Assembly: GCF_000423285.1 (NCBI RefSeq) | Contig: NZ_AUHR01000016.1 | Coordinates: 1 to 64,000, forward strand | Reading direction: 5' to 3' | Length of the DNA: 64,000 nucleotides | From: Laribacter hongkongensis DSM 14985 | GTDB taxonomy: Bacteria > Pseudomonadota > Gammaproteobacteria > Burkholderiales > Aquaspirillaceae | Part shown: positions 18,055 to 27,759 of the stretch, one piece after another | Layout: the number at the start of each line of letters is the position of its first letter | Numbering within the stretch: the stretch's first letter is position 1 | Notes under the pieces: generated by a model | Databases searched by the model: none | What the model was told of the DNA's origin: nothing | What the model saw: the letters and a program-made list of their open reading frames with translations, nothing else | Made by a program: the position numbers and the translations under genes

Positions 18055-18571
18055 TCAGCTATAGGTGACTGTCACGGTGACTGTATCGGAGTACGAGCCT
18101 GGGGCTACGTATTGATTGGCCGTGATTTGCCCGTAAATGCTGTAGCTTTGTACAACACCGGTCCCGTTGGCAATAGGTGCAGTTGGTCGGATAAAGGCTG
18201 CTGGAGTTGTTGCCGTCACCCCAGATGGTGGTATGCCCCGAATCAAGGTACAGGCTGTATGGAAAATAATGTGATCCGGCTGCCCGCATGCGCTTGGTTG
18301 TCGTGTTGTTGGCAGTGGAGGCATTGGCTCCGGCATCCATGGCAATCTGATAGGGCGTACTGCTGGTGCATGTGACATTCAGCGTGCCCGTGGTATTCGT
18401 CGGACTGCCGGATGCGGGGTTGTAGTTTCCAAAGGCCACATTGGTCGGTACCGAGACACTGCATGCTGAAATGACGGTTGCCGTGACATTAAGCGTTGCC
18501 GTGGCCGTTCCTGCCAGTACGCACGGACTCCCCAGGATAAGCACACCGCAATAAACCAGATAGCGCTGCAT
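18055..18571 (-). pseudogene. SCPU-type major pilin, frameshifted
   Basis: From ATG 18571 the protein is a normal SCPU pilin: signal peptide (MQRYLVYCGVLILGSPCVLAG), CSVSVPTNVAFGNYNPASG, YQIAMDAGANAS, and SLYLDSGHTTIWGDGNNSS. After about 18215 the family sequence continues only in another frame, giving PIANGTGVVQSYSIYGQ and the usual ending PGSYSDTVTVTVTYS with a stop at 18055. The switch lies at about 18190-18215. AAGGA eight bases before the ATG is a good ribosome site. It heads the fimbrial operon (pilin, chaperone, usher, tip). Confidence 0.85.
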
Positions 18572-19038
18572 TTTGTTTATCCTTCAGTCGGGTCAAATTT
18601 ATACATAACAATTTTCTCCGGTAATTCAATATGAATTTGATTGTGCTGATAAAGTGTTATTTTTTGTTATCTATGTCGTGAACAGGGTGAATGGTTTGCC
18701 ATGTGGGAGGCATTGATTTGTTGTGGTTTAATTGAGCCGGGCGGATTGCTGCTTGTTTCCTGATTTGTCGGGGTAGTCTGATCTGGACCAATAACGGGTT
18801 TGCATGCCAGAAAACGCTTCTTGCCGTGCATGAGTCATGCTGCAAGCCCGTTTTGCTGGCTACGGATGCAAATCCCGTTGTTTGAAACCGCCCGGACGTG
18901 AGCCGGCTGGTTGAAAAATCCCTCGCTGTACATGCCTGCCGGCATTCCTTCTCCAGGAACGCCCGTACATGGCCTGACCGGCCGGTGAAACAAAGTACGC
19001 TAGAATCCACCGCCTGATCCATGCGAGGAGAAACCGGG
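18572..19038. other. Intergenic region between the fimbrial locus and the oxygenase gene
   Basis: The left part (18590-18720) is markedly AT-rich and should hold the fimbrial promoter for the minus strand; a TTGAAT and a TATGTA/TATAAA lie near 18608-18640 but spacing is ambiguous. A TAGAAT (19002-19007) just before the oxygenase gene could be its -10. A leftward reading frame running through here into the oxygenase gene shows no family resemblance and is not called. Confidence 0.4.
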
Positions 19039-19680
19039 ATGTCACTCCCTCTGCCCAAGAGTGCCCGGGTACACGACAACGAAAGTTGTCTCGACCGGCT
19101 GGTTGATGCCGGCTGGGCTGTCTGGCCGGATTTCCTGGGGGCGGACGACACGGCCGCACTGGCCGCACATACCTTGCACTGTCACGCCGAAGGCGTGTTT
19201 CACCGGGCCGGAGTCGGGCGCGGCGGCGCTCTTGTCATCCAGGAAGGCGTGCGCTCCGACCAGGTGCTGTGGATCGACGAAGCGCCGGCGCATCCGGTAC
19301 TGGCGCAATACCAGGCCCGCATGGAGTCCCTGCGCCAGTCGGTCAATCAGGCGCTCTATCTCGGGCTGCATGACCTCGAAGCCCATCTGGCGGTTTATCC
19401 GCCCGGCAGCTTTTACCAGGCTCACCTTGACCGCTTCCGCGACAGCGACCTGCGCACCCTCACCGTTGTGCTCTATCTCAACCCACCGGACTGGCGGGAC
19501 GAGGACGGCGGCCACCTGCGCTTCTGGCCTGCCGACCGGGAGGGCGACAGCCTGTTGCTCCAGCCCGCCGGCGGCACGCTGGTGACCTTCCTGTCCGACC
19601 GTTTCTGGCATGCCGTCGAGCCAGCCGGCCGCACCCGCCTGAGCGTCACCGGCTGGTTCCGCCGCCGGCCGGCCCTCTGA
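19039..19680 (+). CDS. 2-oxoglutarate/Fe(II)-dependent oxygenase, prolyl-4-hydroxylase-like
   Basis: A 213-residue cytoplasmic double-stranded beta-helix oxygenase that uses 2-oxoglutarate and O2 to hydroxylate a substrate, in the P4Hc/SM-20 group. The iron ligands are H129 and D131 in QAHLDRF and H191 in RFWHAVEPA. R200 in RTRLSVTGWF would bind 2-oxoglutarate. LTVVLYLNPPDW and GGHLRFWP are the flanking strands expected in this family. ATG 19039 is chosen because GAGGAGA lies eight bases upstream; an in-frame ATG at 19021 would put that site inside the gene. The target protein or small molecule is unknown. Confidence 0.85.
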   Translation: MSLPLPKSARVHDNESCLDRLVDAGWAVWPDFLGADDTAALAAHTLHCHAEGVFHRAGVGRGGALVIQEGVRSDQVLWIDEAPAHPVLAQYQARMESLRQSVNQALYLGLHDLEAHLAVYPPGSFYQAHLDRFRDSDLRTLTVVLYLNPPDWRDEDGGHLRFWPADREGDSLLLQPAGGTLVTFLSDRFWHAVEPAGRTRLSVTGWFRRRPAL

Positions 19681-19737
19681 TGCCTTTGTGCTACACTGCC
19701 CGCCGGATTTGAAACCACTTTTCAGCGGGAATTTCAC

Positions 19738-20838
19738 ATGTCGGGCAATACCTTCGGCCACCTGTTTACCGTAACCAGTTTCGGCGAAAGCCACGGGCCG
19801 GCAATTGGCTGTGTGGTTGATGGCTGCCCGCCGGGACTGGCAATCTGCGAAGCCGACATCCAGCGCGAGCTGGACCGGCGCAAGCCCGGCACCAGCCGCC
19901 ATGTCACCCAGCGCCGCGAGCCGGACACGGTGGAAATCCTCTCCGGCGTGTTCGAAGGCAAGACCACCGGCACCCCCATTGCACTGCTGATCCGCAACCA
20001 GGACCAGCGCAGCAAGGACTACGGCAACATTGCCGACACCTTCCGCCCCGGTCATGCCGACTACACCTACTGGCACAAATACGGCATCCGCGACCCGCGT
20101 GGCGGCGGTCGCTCGTCGGCCCGCGAAACCGCGGTGCGGGTCGCTGCTGGTGCCATTGCCAAAAAATGGCTGAGCGAACGCTTCGGCATCGTCGTGCGTG
20201 GGCACCTGACCCAGATCGGCGACATCGACATCCCGTTCACCAGCTGGGATCTGGTTGACACCAACCCGTTCTTTGCCGCCGATACCAGCCGGCTGGACGA
20301 GCTGGAAGCCTACATGGACAGCATCCGCAAAAGCTGCGACTCCATCGGCGCCCGCCTGCGGGTAGTGGCCGAAAACGTGCCGGTCGGCTGGGGTGAACCA
20401 GTGTTCGACCGGCTGGACGCCGACATTGCCTACGCCATGATGGGCATCAATGCGGTCAAGGGCGTGGAAATCGGCGCCGGATTCGGCTGCGTCACCCAGA
20501 GGGGCAGTGAGCATGGCGACGAACTGACCCCCGAAGGCTTTGTGTCCAATCACGCCGGCGGCATCCTCGGCGGCATTTCCACCGGGCAGCACATCGAAGT
20601 GTCGATGGCCATCAAGCCGACTTCCAGCATTGCCCGGCCGCGCCGCTCCATCGACAGGCAAGGCCAGCCGGTCAACATGGAAACCCACGGCCGCCACGAT
20701 CCCTGTGTCGGCATCCGGGCCACGCCGATTGCCGAAGCCATGCTGGCACTGGTATTGATCGACCATGCCCTGCGTCACCGTGCCCAGTGCGGGGATGTCC
20801 GGGTGGAGACACCGCAGATCGCCGGCCGGGCCGGCTGA
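19738..20838 (+). CDS. aroC: Chorismate synthase
   Basis: A 366-residue enzyme that converts 5-enolpyruvylshikimate-3-phosphate to chorismate, the last shared step to aromatic amino acids, folate and quinones; it needs reduced FMN. The three family signatures are visible: [18 protein letters not shown] (residues 17-34), the [25 protein letters not shown] segment (about 106-134), and the [17 protein letters not shown] stretch near 320-336. Length is typical (E. coli 361). It is monocistronic by appearance, with a terminator directly after. Confidence 0.97.
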   Translation: MSGNTFGHLFTVTSFGESHGPAIGCVVDGCPPGLAICEADIQRELDRRKPGTSRHVTQRREPDTVEILSGVFEGKTTGTPIALLIRNQDQRSKDYGNIADTFRPGHADYTYWHKYGIRDPRGGGRSSARETAVRVAAGAIAKKWLSERFGIVVRGHLTQIGDIDIPFTSWDLVDTNPFFAADTSRLDELEAYMDSIRKSCDSIGARLRVVAENVPVGWGEPVFDRLDADIAYAMMGINAVKGVEIGAGFGCVTQRGSEHGDELTPEGFVSNHAGGILGGISTGQHIEVSMAIKPTSSIARPRRSIDRQGQPVNMETHGRHDPCVGIRATPIAEAMLALVLIDHALRHRAQCGDVRVETPQIAGRAG

Positions 20839-20863
20839 TTCCACCGGTTGCAAACAGCAAAAA

Positions 20864-20886
20864 GGCACCTCGTCAGGTGCCTTTTT
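20864..20886 (+). terminator. Intrinsic terminator of aroC
   Basis: GGCACCT and AGGTGCC pair perfectly across a CGTC loop, followed by five T; an A run on the other side makes it usable in both directions. Confidence 0.9.
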
Positions 20887-21312
20887 CACGCCAGCAGCCG
20901 GTGTACACGCCCTGTCCGCAGCATTTCCCTGGCTGTGCCGGCAATCTCCGGCCTGGGAACGCGGTATCTGCCGGTCCGGCCATGGCAACCGGAATGGCAA
21001 TACGGTGTGGCTGTATGAACATCCTGTCCGGTCAACGTCTTGGCCGGATCCTGCGCGGATGCAGGATCACCCTGCCGATGGCAAAAAGCATGTCCGGCAG
21101 CGGTTGCCTGGCATGACGCGTAGCCAGCCGGGTCGCGCGGGCTCGACCAGCCGGGGCGTCTGGCACCCTACGGCCAGGCCGGAGGATGAGTGGCATCGGT
21201 ACAGGTGCTGCGGATGGTGGGCTTCATGCCGGAGTGCAGCCATCCGTCCGGTTGCCCCGGCAGCCCTGTCGGCAGGAGGCAAAACGGAGCAAGGCCTACG
21301 GCCGGCAGGACA
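20887..21312. other. About 425 bp without a recognisable gene
   Basis: Reading frames here are open because of high GC, but none resembles a family, has a convincing ribosome site, or continues from a neighbour. No tRNA-like fold, tandem repeat or strong hairpin was noticed beyond the aroC terminator. Confidence 0.4.
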
Positions 21313-21729
21313 TTATCTGGTACGGGGCGGGCGCTCGCCCGTGTGTTCCAGATCGGCCAGCAGGATTTCCAGTGCATTGCCGGAGATCGACAGCTCCACC
21401 AGCGACAATGCCAGCGAACCGCACATCAGCACCAGCCCGATCACGAAACTCCATGTCCCGGCAGCGGGCCAGCCCATGAACAGCAGGAACATGCTCAGGG
21501 TGGTCACCAGAATGCTGGCTGTCCCCAGTGTCTGCATCCAGCGGATCAGCTCGACCCGACGCCGCAGGTTGGCGATCTGGCGGATCAGGCCGGCATCCGG
21601 GGCGTTGCGGTGGCGGTCGTAAAGCTGACGGATGGTGGCGGACAAAGCCAGGAAACGGTTGGTATAAGCCAGCAACAGCAGGGAAATGGCGGGAAACAGC
21701 AGGGCCGGTGTGGTCAGCGTCAGGTTCAT
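21313..21729 (-). CDS. DUF2721 membrane protein
   Basis: A 138-residue protein with three hydrophobic helices: about residues 8-24 (LLFPAISLLLLAYTNRFL), 66-86 (LGTASILVTTLSMFLLFMG) and 92-112. Between the first and second is a charged helix with NRFLALSATIRQLYDRH and QIANLRRRVELIRWMQTL. This pattern, with the conserved NRF and RR segments, is DUF2721, whose function is not known. It lies 43 bp past a YkuD gene in the same direction and may be the last gene of tadA-ykuD-ykuD-DUF2721. Confidence 0.7.
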   Translation of the reverse strand: MNLTLTTPALLFPAISLLLLAYTNRFLALSATIRQLYDRHRNAPDAGLIRQIANLRRRVELIRWMQTLGTASILVTTLSMFLLFMGWPAAGTWSFVIGLVLMCGSLALSLVELSISGNALEILLADLEHTGERPPRTR

Positions 21730-21772
21730 GGCAGGAAAGGGTTACGGGCAGGAGCAGGCAGATGCGGACGGG

Positions 21773-22425
21773 TCAACCGGCCACGTCGATCCAGACATCG
21801 GTGCCGGTCGGCACCAGCTCGAACAGGTCGATCACGCTGGGCGTCGTCATGCGTACGCAGCCCTTGGAGGTGGGCGTGCCGAACGGCACATGCGCGCCGC
21901 CGCCATGGATGTAGATGCCGCGCTGGTAGCTGTCGACCAGCGTGCCGTCGGGCAGTTCGCCCTGGTTGAAGCCCGGCTCGGCGCCGCACAGCCACAGGAT
22001 GCGGGTGAGGATCCAGTCCTTGTCGGGATTTTCGCGTGCCAGCTCGGCACTGTAACGCCAGCCGGTATCCTGGCGGCGGTAAAAGATGGCATCCGGAGCG
22101 GCATCGGCGCCGATCTTGTCGCATACCGTATGCCAGCCGCGCGGCGTCTGGTAGCTGCCGAACTGCTCGCCCACACCGTTTTTGGCGGTGGAAACCACCC
22201 AGTGCCGGCGTGGCGTGCCGTCACCGTCGAACAGTGTCAGCGTCTGGCTGCCGACGCCGACCCGGATCCACGGCTCGCCCGGATGGCGCGGATTGGTCTG
22301 GCCCGGCAGCAAGCTGGATGATTGCTGGTCCAGCACGAAGCCGGCCAGCCGGGATGGGACAGGAGAAGAGCTTGCCAGTGCCGGAGCGGCCAGCAGGCAG
22401 GCCCACAACAGGGTCAGCAGTTTCA

Positions 22426-22429
<4 letters not shown>
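21773..22429 (-). CDS. Exported L,D-transpeptidase (YkuD), first of a tandem pair
   Basis: A 218-residue secreted YkuD protein with a signal peptide ending about ALAS (residue 20). The domain includes RVGVGSQTLTLFDGDGTP and TPRGWHTV. The active-site block is GIYIHGGG, then GTPTSKGCVRMTT with the catalytic Cys. The insert DWILTRILWLCGAEPGFNQ is typical of the YkuD subgroup with a long loop before the catalytic strand. It overlaps the second YkuD gene by 4 bp (ATGA), so the two are translationally coupled. It probably modifies peptidoglycan in the periplasm. Confidence 0.82.
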
Positions 22430-23545
<1,116 letters not shown>

Positions 23546-23587
23546 TCATGCCGGCAGGTGCCGCGACCGGGGCGGCCGCAGCCCGGC

Positions 23588-24136
23588 TCAGGGGCGCCAT
23601 GGCCCGGTCAGGCGCGTGAGCGTGTCGTCACGCAGGATCTTGTGGTGCCACCAGGCTGCCAGCACATGCAGGATGGCCAGCCACAAAAGCACATTGCCGA
23701 GGTTTTCGTGCCAGTCCTTCAGGTCGTGCGCCAGCGTTGGCGCCGGTTCGGTCAGCAAGGGCAACGGCAGGCCGAACAGGGCCGGCGGAGTGCCCTTGGC
23801 CTGCAACGACAGCAGGCCCAGCACCGGCAGGCACAGGATCAGTGTGTACATCAGCCAGTGGGTCAGGTCCGAAAGCTGCTGCATCCGGCGGGACAAGGGC
23901 GGCGTGATGCCGGGCGGGCGGTTGGCCAGACGCCAGGCCAGCCGTGGCACGACCAGCAGGAAGGCAATCAGCCCGGCCTGTACGTGGGCGTAGAAAATGC
24001 CGGCCCGCGTGGCGGATCCGCGTGGAAACCAGTCTTTGGTTTCGATGAAAACCAGTGCCGCAATGACCGCCGCTGCGGTCAGCCAGTGCAACCAGCGGGC
24101 CGGCCAGCCAAAACTGTGGGGGGAATTGCGCAACAT
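23588..24136 (-). CDS. Cytochrome b561-family membrane protein
   Basis: A 182-residue four-helix b-type cytochrome of the bacterial YodB/CybB group, thought to pass electrons between quinol and periplasmic acceptors such as superoxide. Haem-ligand histidines are likely those in ARWLHWLTA (H17), AHVQAGL (about H51), the LTHWLMYT segment (about H93), and LHVLAAWWHH near the C-terminus. Helices are visible at about 15-32, 50-70, 90-112 and 145-165. It stands alone, with no electron-transfer partner next to it. Confidence 0.85.
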   Translation of the reverse strand: MLRNSPHSFGWPARWLHWLTAAAVIAALVFIETKDWFPRGSATRAGIFYAHVQAGLIAFLLVVPRLAWRLANRPPGITPPLSRRMQQLSDLTHWLMYTLILCLPVLGLLSLQAKGTPPALFGLPLPLLTEPAPTLAHDLKDWHENLGNVLLWLAILHVLAAWWHHKILRDDTLTRLTGPWRP

Positions 24137-24219
24137 GGGAAATCCTTGGCTTTCGGGTTGTCCGGATAGGTCATGAATGCAGTGTAGAAGCCAATCCGTT
24201 TGTCGCCAGCCTTCCGGGA

Positions 24220-25104
24220 TCAGGCCGGGGACAGCGGTTCACCGGACGTGCCGGCCAGAAACTGCCGCACCCAGGCTGCGGCAAGGCCCGGCCGGCGGCC
24301 GGACGACCAGACCAGGTCAATGGGAATGGGCCGGGGCCAGCCGGCCACATCCAGCTGGACCAGTTCGTCGCGCCCGAATGTCTGGGCCATCCACGAGGGC
24401 AGTTCGGCCCAGCCAAAGCCCAGCCGGGTCATGTCGAGCAGCATCAGGTAGCTGGGTGCCAGCCAGCGGCGCGGATGGGTGCTAGCGGGGGCCGGCGAGC
24501 CCAGCGTGTTGAGGCAGAGCTGGCGGAACGGGGCGAGCTGGTCCGGCAACAATGCTTTCTGCCGGGCCAGAGGATGGTGGCGACCGGCGAACAGGGCAAA
24601 CTGTCCCTGGTGCGGCAGGGCAGCATGGCCGATGCCGGCCGGATAGTGCGGCAGGGCCGACAGCAGCCCGAGATGGGCGCGGCCGCTGGCGACCAGGTCG
24701 ACCACGTCTTCCTTTTCCGCCACCAGGGTTTCCAGCTCCAGTTCCGGAAAGCGGGTTTCCAGACCCTGCAGCAGGGTTTCCAGTTCCAGCGAATGCAGGG
24801 TGTCGGAGAGCACGATGCTCAACTGCGGCTCCAGCCCGGCGCTCATCAGGCTGGCCTGGCGGGTGAGCTGCTCGTGGGCCGCCAGGACCTGCCTGGCATG
24901 GCGGAGCAGTTGCTCCCCGGCCGCAGTCAGGACCGGGTTGCGTGCGCCACGGTCAAACAGCGACACGCCAAGGTCGATTTCCAGATTGGCGATGGCTTCG
25001 CTGACGGTGGACTGGCTTTTGTGCAGGTAGCGGGCCGCCGCCGAAAACGATCCCAGTTCGGCCGCTGTACTGAAGGCGGTCAGGGCATCGAGGGTGTTGG
25101 ACAT
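24220..25104 (-). CDS. LysR-type transcriptional regulator
   Basis: A 294-residue LysR regulator. The winged helix is at residues 1-60 (LDALTAFSTAAELGSFSAAARYLHKSQSTVSEAIANLE, split here by the recognition helix). The rest is the periplasmic-binding-protein-like ligand domain starting LEPQLSIVLSD. ATG 25104 (MSNTLDALTAF) is chosen over longer frames because it matches the family start. The gene is divergent from a PACE efflux gene with about 115 bp between, the arrangement of aceR-aceI in Acinetobacter. It is therefore probably the local regulator of that exporter; the inducer is unknown. Confidence 0.82.
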   Translation of the reverse strand: MSNTLDALTAFSTAAELGSFSAAARYLHKSQSTVSEAIANLEIDLGVSLFDRGARNPVLTAAGEQLLRHARQVLAAHEQLTRQASLMSAGLEPQLSIVLSDTLHSLELETLLQGLETRFPELELETLVAEKEDVVDLVASGRAHLGLLSALPHYPAGIGHAALPHQGQFALFAGRHHPLARQKALLPDQLAPFRQLCLNTLGSPAPASTHPRRWLAPSYLMLLDMTRLGFGWAELPSWMAQTFGRDELVQLDVAGWPRPIPIDLVWSSGRRPGLAAAWVRQFLAGTSGEPLSPA

Positions 25105-25219
25105 ATCGGTTTTTTCGATGGATTCTGGTTTGGCATTCCGGCTGGCCGTCACGACAATGGCTGCCATGTGCGGAGCGGCTGCGGGTCTCTCTGCAGTGTT
25201 TTTCCCAACGGACCGGCAA

Positions 25220-25666
25220 ATGGATCACGTCAAGAAACCGTCAGAACGGGTTTTCCACGCAATGCTGTACGAACTGTGCGCTACCCTCATGCTGGTGCCG
25301 CTGGCCGCATGGATCATGGGCAAGTCGCTGGGCCAGATGGGCGGCCTGTCGCTGATGATGGCCGGGGTGGCGATGCTGTGCAACATGCTGTTCAACGCCC
25401 TGTTCGAGCGGGCCGAGCGGCGCTGGAAGCTGCGGCGCACCGTGCGCGTGCGCTGCCTGCATGCCCTGCTGTTCGAAGGCACGCTGGTGGTATTGCTGGT
25501 GCCGCTGGCGGCGTGGTGGCTGTCGGTCAGCTACTGGCAGGCCCTGTTGCTGGACCTGGGGTTTTTCGTTTTCTTCCTGCCCTATACCTACGTGTTCAAC
25601 TGGGGCTACGACACGGCCCGGGCCGCGTGGGTGCGTCGCCGGCAGGCCATGACCGTGCCGTCCTGA
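25220..25666 (+). CDS. PACE-family efflux transporter (AceI-like)
   Basis: A 148-residue four-helix membrane protein made of two tandem bacterial transmembrane-pair domains, the PACE family. These export biocides such as chlorhexidine and probably natural polyamines by proton antiport. The first helix RVFHAMLYELCATLMLVPLAAW contains the Glu essential in AceI. The second repeat is RVRCLHALLFEGTLVVLLVPLAAW with the equivalent Glu, and the end is YTYVFNWGYDTARAAW. ATG 25220 is used because it begins the conserved region. Divergent from a LysR gene. Confidence 0.88.
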   Translation: MDHVKKPSERVFHAMLYELCATLMLVPLAAWIMGKSLGQMGGLSLMMAGVAMLCNMLFNALFERAERRWKLRRTVRVRCLHALLFEGTLVVLLVPLAAWWLSVSYWQALLLDLGFFVFFLPYTYVFNWGYDTARAAWVRRRQAMTVPS

Positions 25667-25677
25667 GCCGTATTGCC

Positions 25678-25890
25678 TCAATAGTGCGGCGGGATGTCGT
25701 CGCGGGCATGCCAGCGTTCGCTGCCGTCTTGCGGTGAGGACTGCGCCCGGAGCAACCGGACCAGTTCGTCGAACTGGCGGCGCAGGGTATCGAGTTCCTG
25801 CTGCTGGCGCACCACGGTCAGGTTGAGGGCGTCGATCTGTTCCTCCTGAAACGCCAGCCGAATTTCCAGTTCGTCGATCCGTTCGTGCAT
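25678..25890 (-). CDS. slyX: SlyX family protein
   Basis: A 70-residue coiled-coil protein of the SlyX family, whose role is not established. The heptad region is ERIDELEIRLAFQEEQIDALN followed by a second helix ending LDTLRRQFDELVRLL. The C-terminus DIPPHY is the family hallmark (PPHY/PPHW). ATG 25890 is preferred; an in-frame ATG at 25914 sits inside the U run of a terminator. Convergent with the PACE gene, 11 bp apart. Confidence 0.88.
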   Translation of the reverse strand: MHERIDELEIRLAFQEEQIDALNLTVVRQQQELDTLRRQFDELVRLLRAQSSPQDGSERWHARDDIPPHY

Positions 25891-25912
25891 GACAAGGCTT
25901 TCGGAAAACATC

Positions 25913-25939
25913 AAAAAAGGGAGCGCATTCTACGCTCCC
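25913..25939 (-). terminator. Intrinsic terminator of the DASS transporter gene
   Basis: GGGAGCG and CGCTCCC pair perfectly around a 7-base loop; six A at 25913-25918 become the U run of the leftward transcript. It lies 30 bp past the transporter stop and just before slyX. Confidence 0.88.
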
Positions 25940-25968
25940 TTTGTGCTGGCCGGCAGGCCGGGCCCGGA

Positions 25969-27435
25969 TTACAGCGAGGTGCTCCAGATCAGGCCGATCA
26001 GGCTGTAGCACATGCCGGTGACGAACACGATGCCGAACAGGTTGAGCACCAGACCGGCCTTCATCATCGAGCGGATTTCCATGTGGCCGGTGCCGAACAC
26101 GATGGCGTTGGGCGGGGTGGCTACCGGCATCATGAAGGCACAGCTGGCGGCAATCGCGGCCGGGATTGCCAGAAGCTCCGGCGGCAGTCCCTGCGATACG
26201 GCCAGTGCTCCCAGGAGCGGCAGGAAGGCGGCTGCGGTAGCGGTGTTGGAGGTCACTTCGGTCAGGAAGGTGATGACGGCGACGATCAGCGCCATCAACA
26301 TGATGCCTTCCATCATCGACAGGCCGCCCAGTGCGCTGGCAATCCATTCGGCCAGACCGGTGCTGCCGATCACCGTGGCCAGCGACAGGCCGCCGCCGAA
26401 CAGCAGCAGGATGCCCCAGGGCACCTTGCCGGCGTGTTCCCAGTTCATCAGGAACACGCGCTTTCGGGCATCCACCGGGATGATGAACAGGGCGAGGGCT
26501 GCGGCCATGGCGATGGAGGTATCGTTGGCAGCCGGAATGAAGGTCTTGAGTTGCGGCTGGAAAATCCACGCCAGCGAGGTCAGGACAAACACGGTGGCCA
26601 CCATTTTTTCCGGCTTGCTCATCGGGCCCAGTTCCTGCAACTGCTGCTCGATCATGGTGCGGGCCGCGTCGGTATTGAGGGTGAAGCGCTTGCGCGTCAG
26701 CCACCACCAGGTAAAGAGCAGCATGCCCAGCGACACCGGTACGCCCAGCAGCATCCACTGGCCAAAGCCGATGTGCACGTCGTAGTTGTCCTTGAGGAAG
26801 GCTGCCAGCAGCGCGTTGGGCGGGGTGCCGATCAGGGTGGCGATGCCGCCGATGCTGGCGGCGTAGGCAATGCCCAGCAGCAGGGCGGTGGCAAAGGCCT
26901 GCTGTTCGTTGGTTTCGTCATCCTGCGTCAGGAGCGCGATGACCGACAGGCCGATCGGCATCATCATGATGGTGGTGGCGGTATTGCTGACCCACATGCT
27001 CAGCAGTGCGGTAGCCAGCATGAAACCGGCGACCTGCCGGCGCGGCTGGTAGCCGACCGCATGCAGGGTATAGAGCGCGATGCGCTTGTGCAGGTTCCAC
27101 TTTTCCAGCGCGAGGCCAAGGATGAAGCCGCCGAGGAACAGGTAGATGGTGGGGTTGGCGTAAGGCGCCGACGCCGACTTGATCGAACCCAGCCCCAGTA
27201 CCGGTACCAGCAGGATCGGCAGCAGCGAGGTGGCCGGAATCGGGATGGCTTCGGTGGACCACCAGACAGCCATCATCAGGGCCATGCCGACGCATTTCCA
27301 GGCATCGGGGCTCATGCCGGCAGGCGGATCGGTCAGGAGGGTCAGCAGCAGGAGCAGGGGGCCCAGTGCCAGTCCTGTCCAGGCTGCCAGACTCATGTCA
27401 TGGGCAATTTCCTGTCGGTGTTCGGATACTTTCAT
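25969..27435 (-). CDS. DASS/SLC13-family dicarboxylate:sodium symporter
   Basis: A 488-residue sodium-coupled carboxylate transporter related to VcINDY and SdcS. The two SNT substrate/sodium motifs are present as SNTATTIMMMPIG (about residues 150-162) and SNTATAAAFLPLLG (about 395-408), followed by PPNA motifs in GTPPNALLAAFL and ATPPNAIVFGTG. About 11 helices are visible. Its start is supported by AAGGAACC upstream of ATG 27435. Likely substrates are succinate, malate or fumarate; the sequence does not say which. The 5' region is AT-rich with a long hairpin. Confidence 0.9.
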   Translation of the reverse strand: MKVSEHRQEIAHDMSLAAWTGLALGPLLLLLTLLTDPPAGMSPDAWKCVGMALMMAVWWSTEAIPIPATSLLPILLVPVLGLGSIKSASAPYANPTIYLFLGGFILGLALEKWNLHKRIALYTLHAVGYQPRRQVAGFMLATALLSMWVSNTATTIMMMPIGLSVIALLTQDDETNEQQAFATALLLGIAYAASIGGIATLIGTPPNALLAAFLKDNYDVHIGFGQWMLLGVPVSLGMLLFTWWWLTRKRFTLNTDAARTMIEQQLQELGPMSKPEKMVATVFVLTSLAWIFQPQLKTFIPAANDTSIAMAAALALFIIPVDARKRVFLMNWEHAGKVPWGILLLFGGGLSLATVIGSTGLAEWIASALGGLSMMEGIMLMALIVAVITFLTEVTSNTATAAAFLPLLGALAVSQGLPPELLAIPAAIAASCAFMMPVATPPNAIVFGTGHMEIRSMMKAGLVLNLFGIVFVTGMCYSLIGLIWSTSL

Positions 27436-27759
27436 CGACGGTTCCTTTGTAGTTGAGATCGTATTTACCGGCTTTATACGTCTTGTTGATTGTCATAGTT
27501 TTACTCATGCTATCACGATGATTGTCATATAAATTTGTGATTTGAAATGATAAAAAAGTAAAATTCATGCCGCTGGCGTGAATTTTGTCATGTGTTAACC
27601 GACATATTTCTGCCTGGCAGATGATTGTCCCTTCGGGCAGTCGCCATGCCGTCCGGCCTGATTCCGGGCCCGGCCGGCTGTCAGCCTGCCAGCGACCGGC
27701 GCAAAAAAACGGCGGGCATGATGCCCGCCGTGGCGTGGGGATTCACCCTGTTGTCCGGG
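27436..27759. promoter_or_regulatory. AT-rich control region of the transporter gene with a 12-bp hairpin
   Basis: Between the transporter and amiC, about 27470-27600 is strongly AT-rich and should hold the leftward transporter promoter. AAAATTCATGCC (27560-27571) pairs with GGCGTGAATTTT (27575-27586), 12 pairs including one G-T, across the loop GCT. It lies about 125-150 bp upstream of the transporter ATG, where an operator would fit. The rest to 27700 shows no gene. Confidence 0.4.
27702..27731 (-). terminator. Intrinsic terminator of amiC
   Basis: ACGGCGGGCA (27709-27718) pairs perfectly with TGCCCGCCGT (27722-27731); seven A at 27703-27709 give the U run for the leftward transcript. It lies about 30 bp past amiC. 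Confidence 0.9.

Noticed and set aside
18657-19151. 164-residue leftward open frame before the fimbrial genes
   Set aside because: Ser/Arg-rich, runs into the oxygenase gene antisense, no ribosome site and no family resemblance.
19042-21000. 652-residue leftward open frame across the oxygenase and aroC genes
   Set aside because: It lies antisense to two strongly supported genes and shows only composition-driven low-complexity residues. Long antisense frames are expected at this GC.
25885-27456. 523-residue rightward open frame over the DASS transporter
   Set aside because: Antisense to a clear membrane transporter; Gln/His/Gly-rich translation is a shadow of hydrophobic codons on the other strand.
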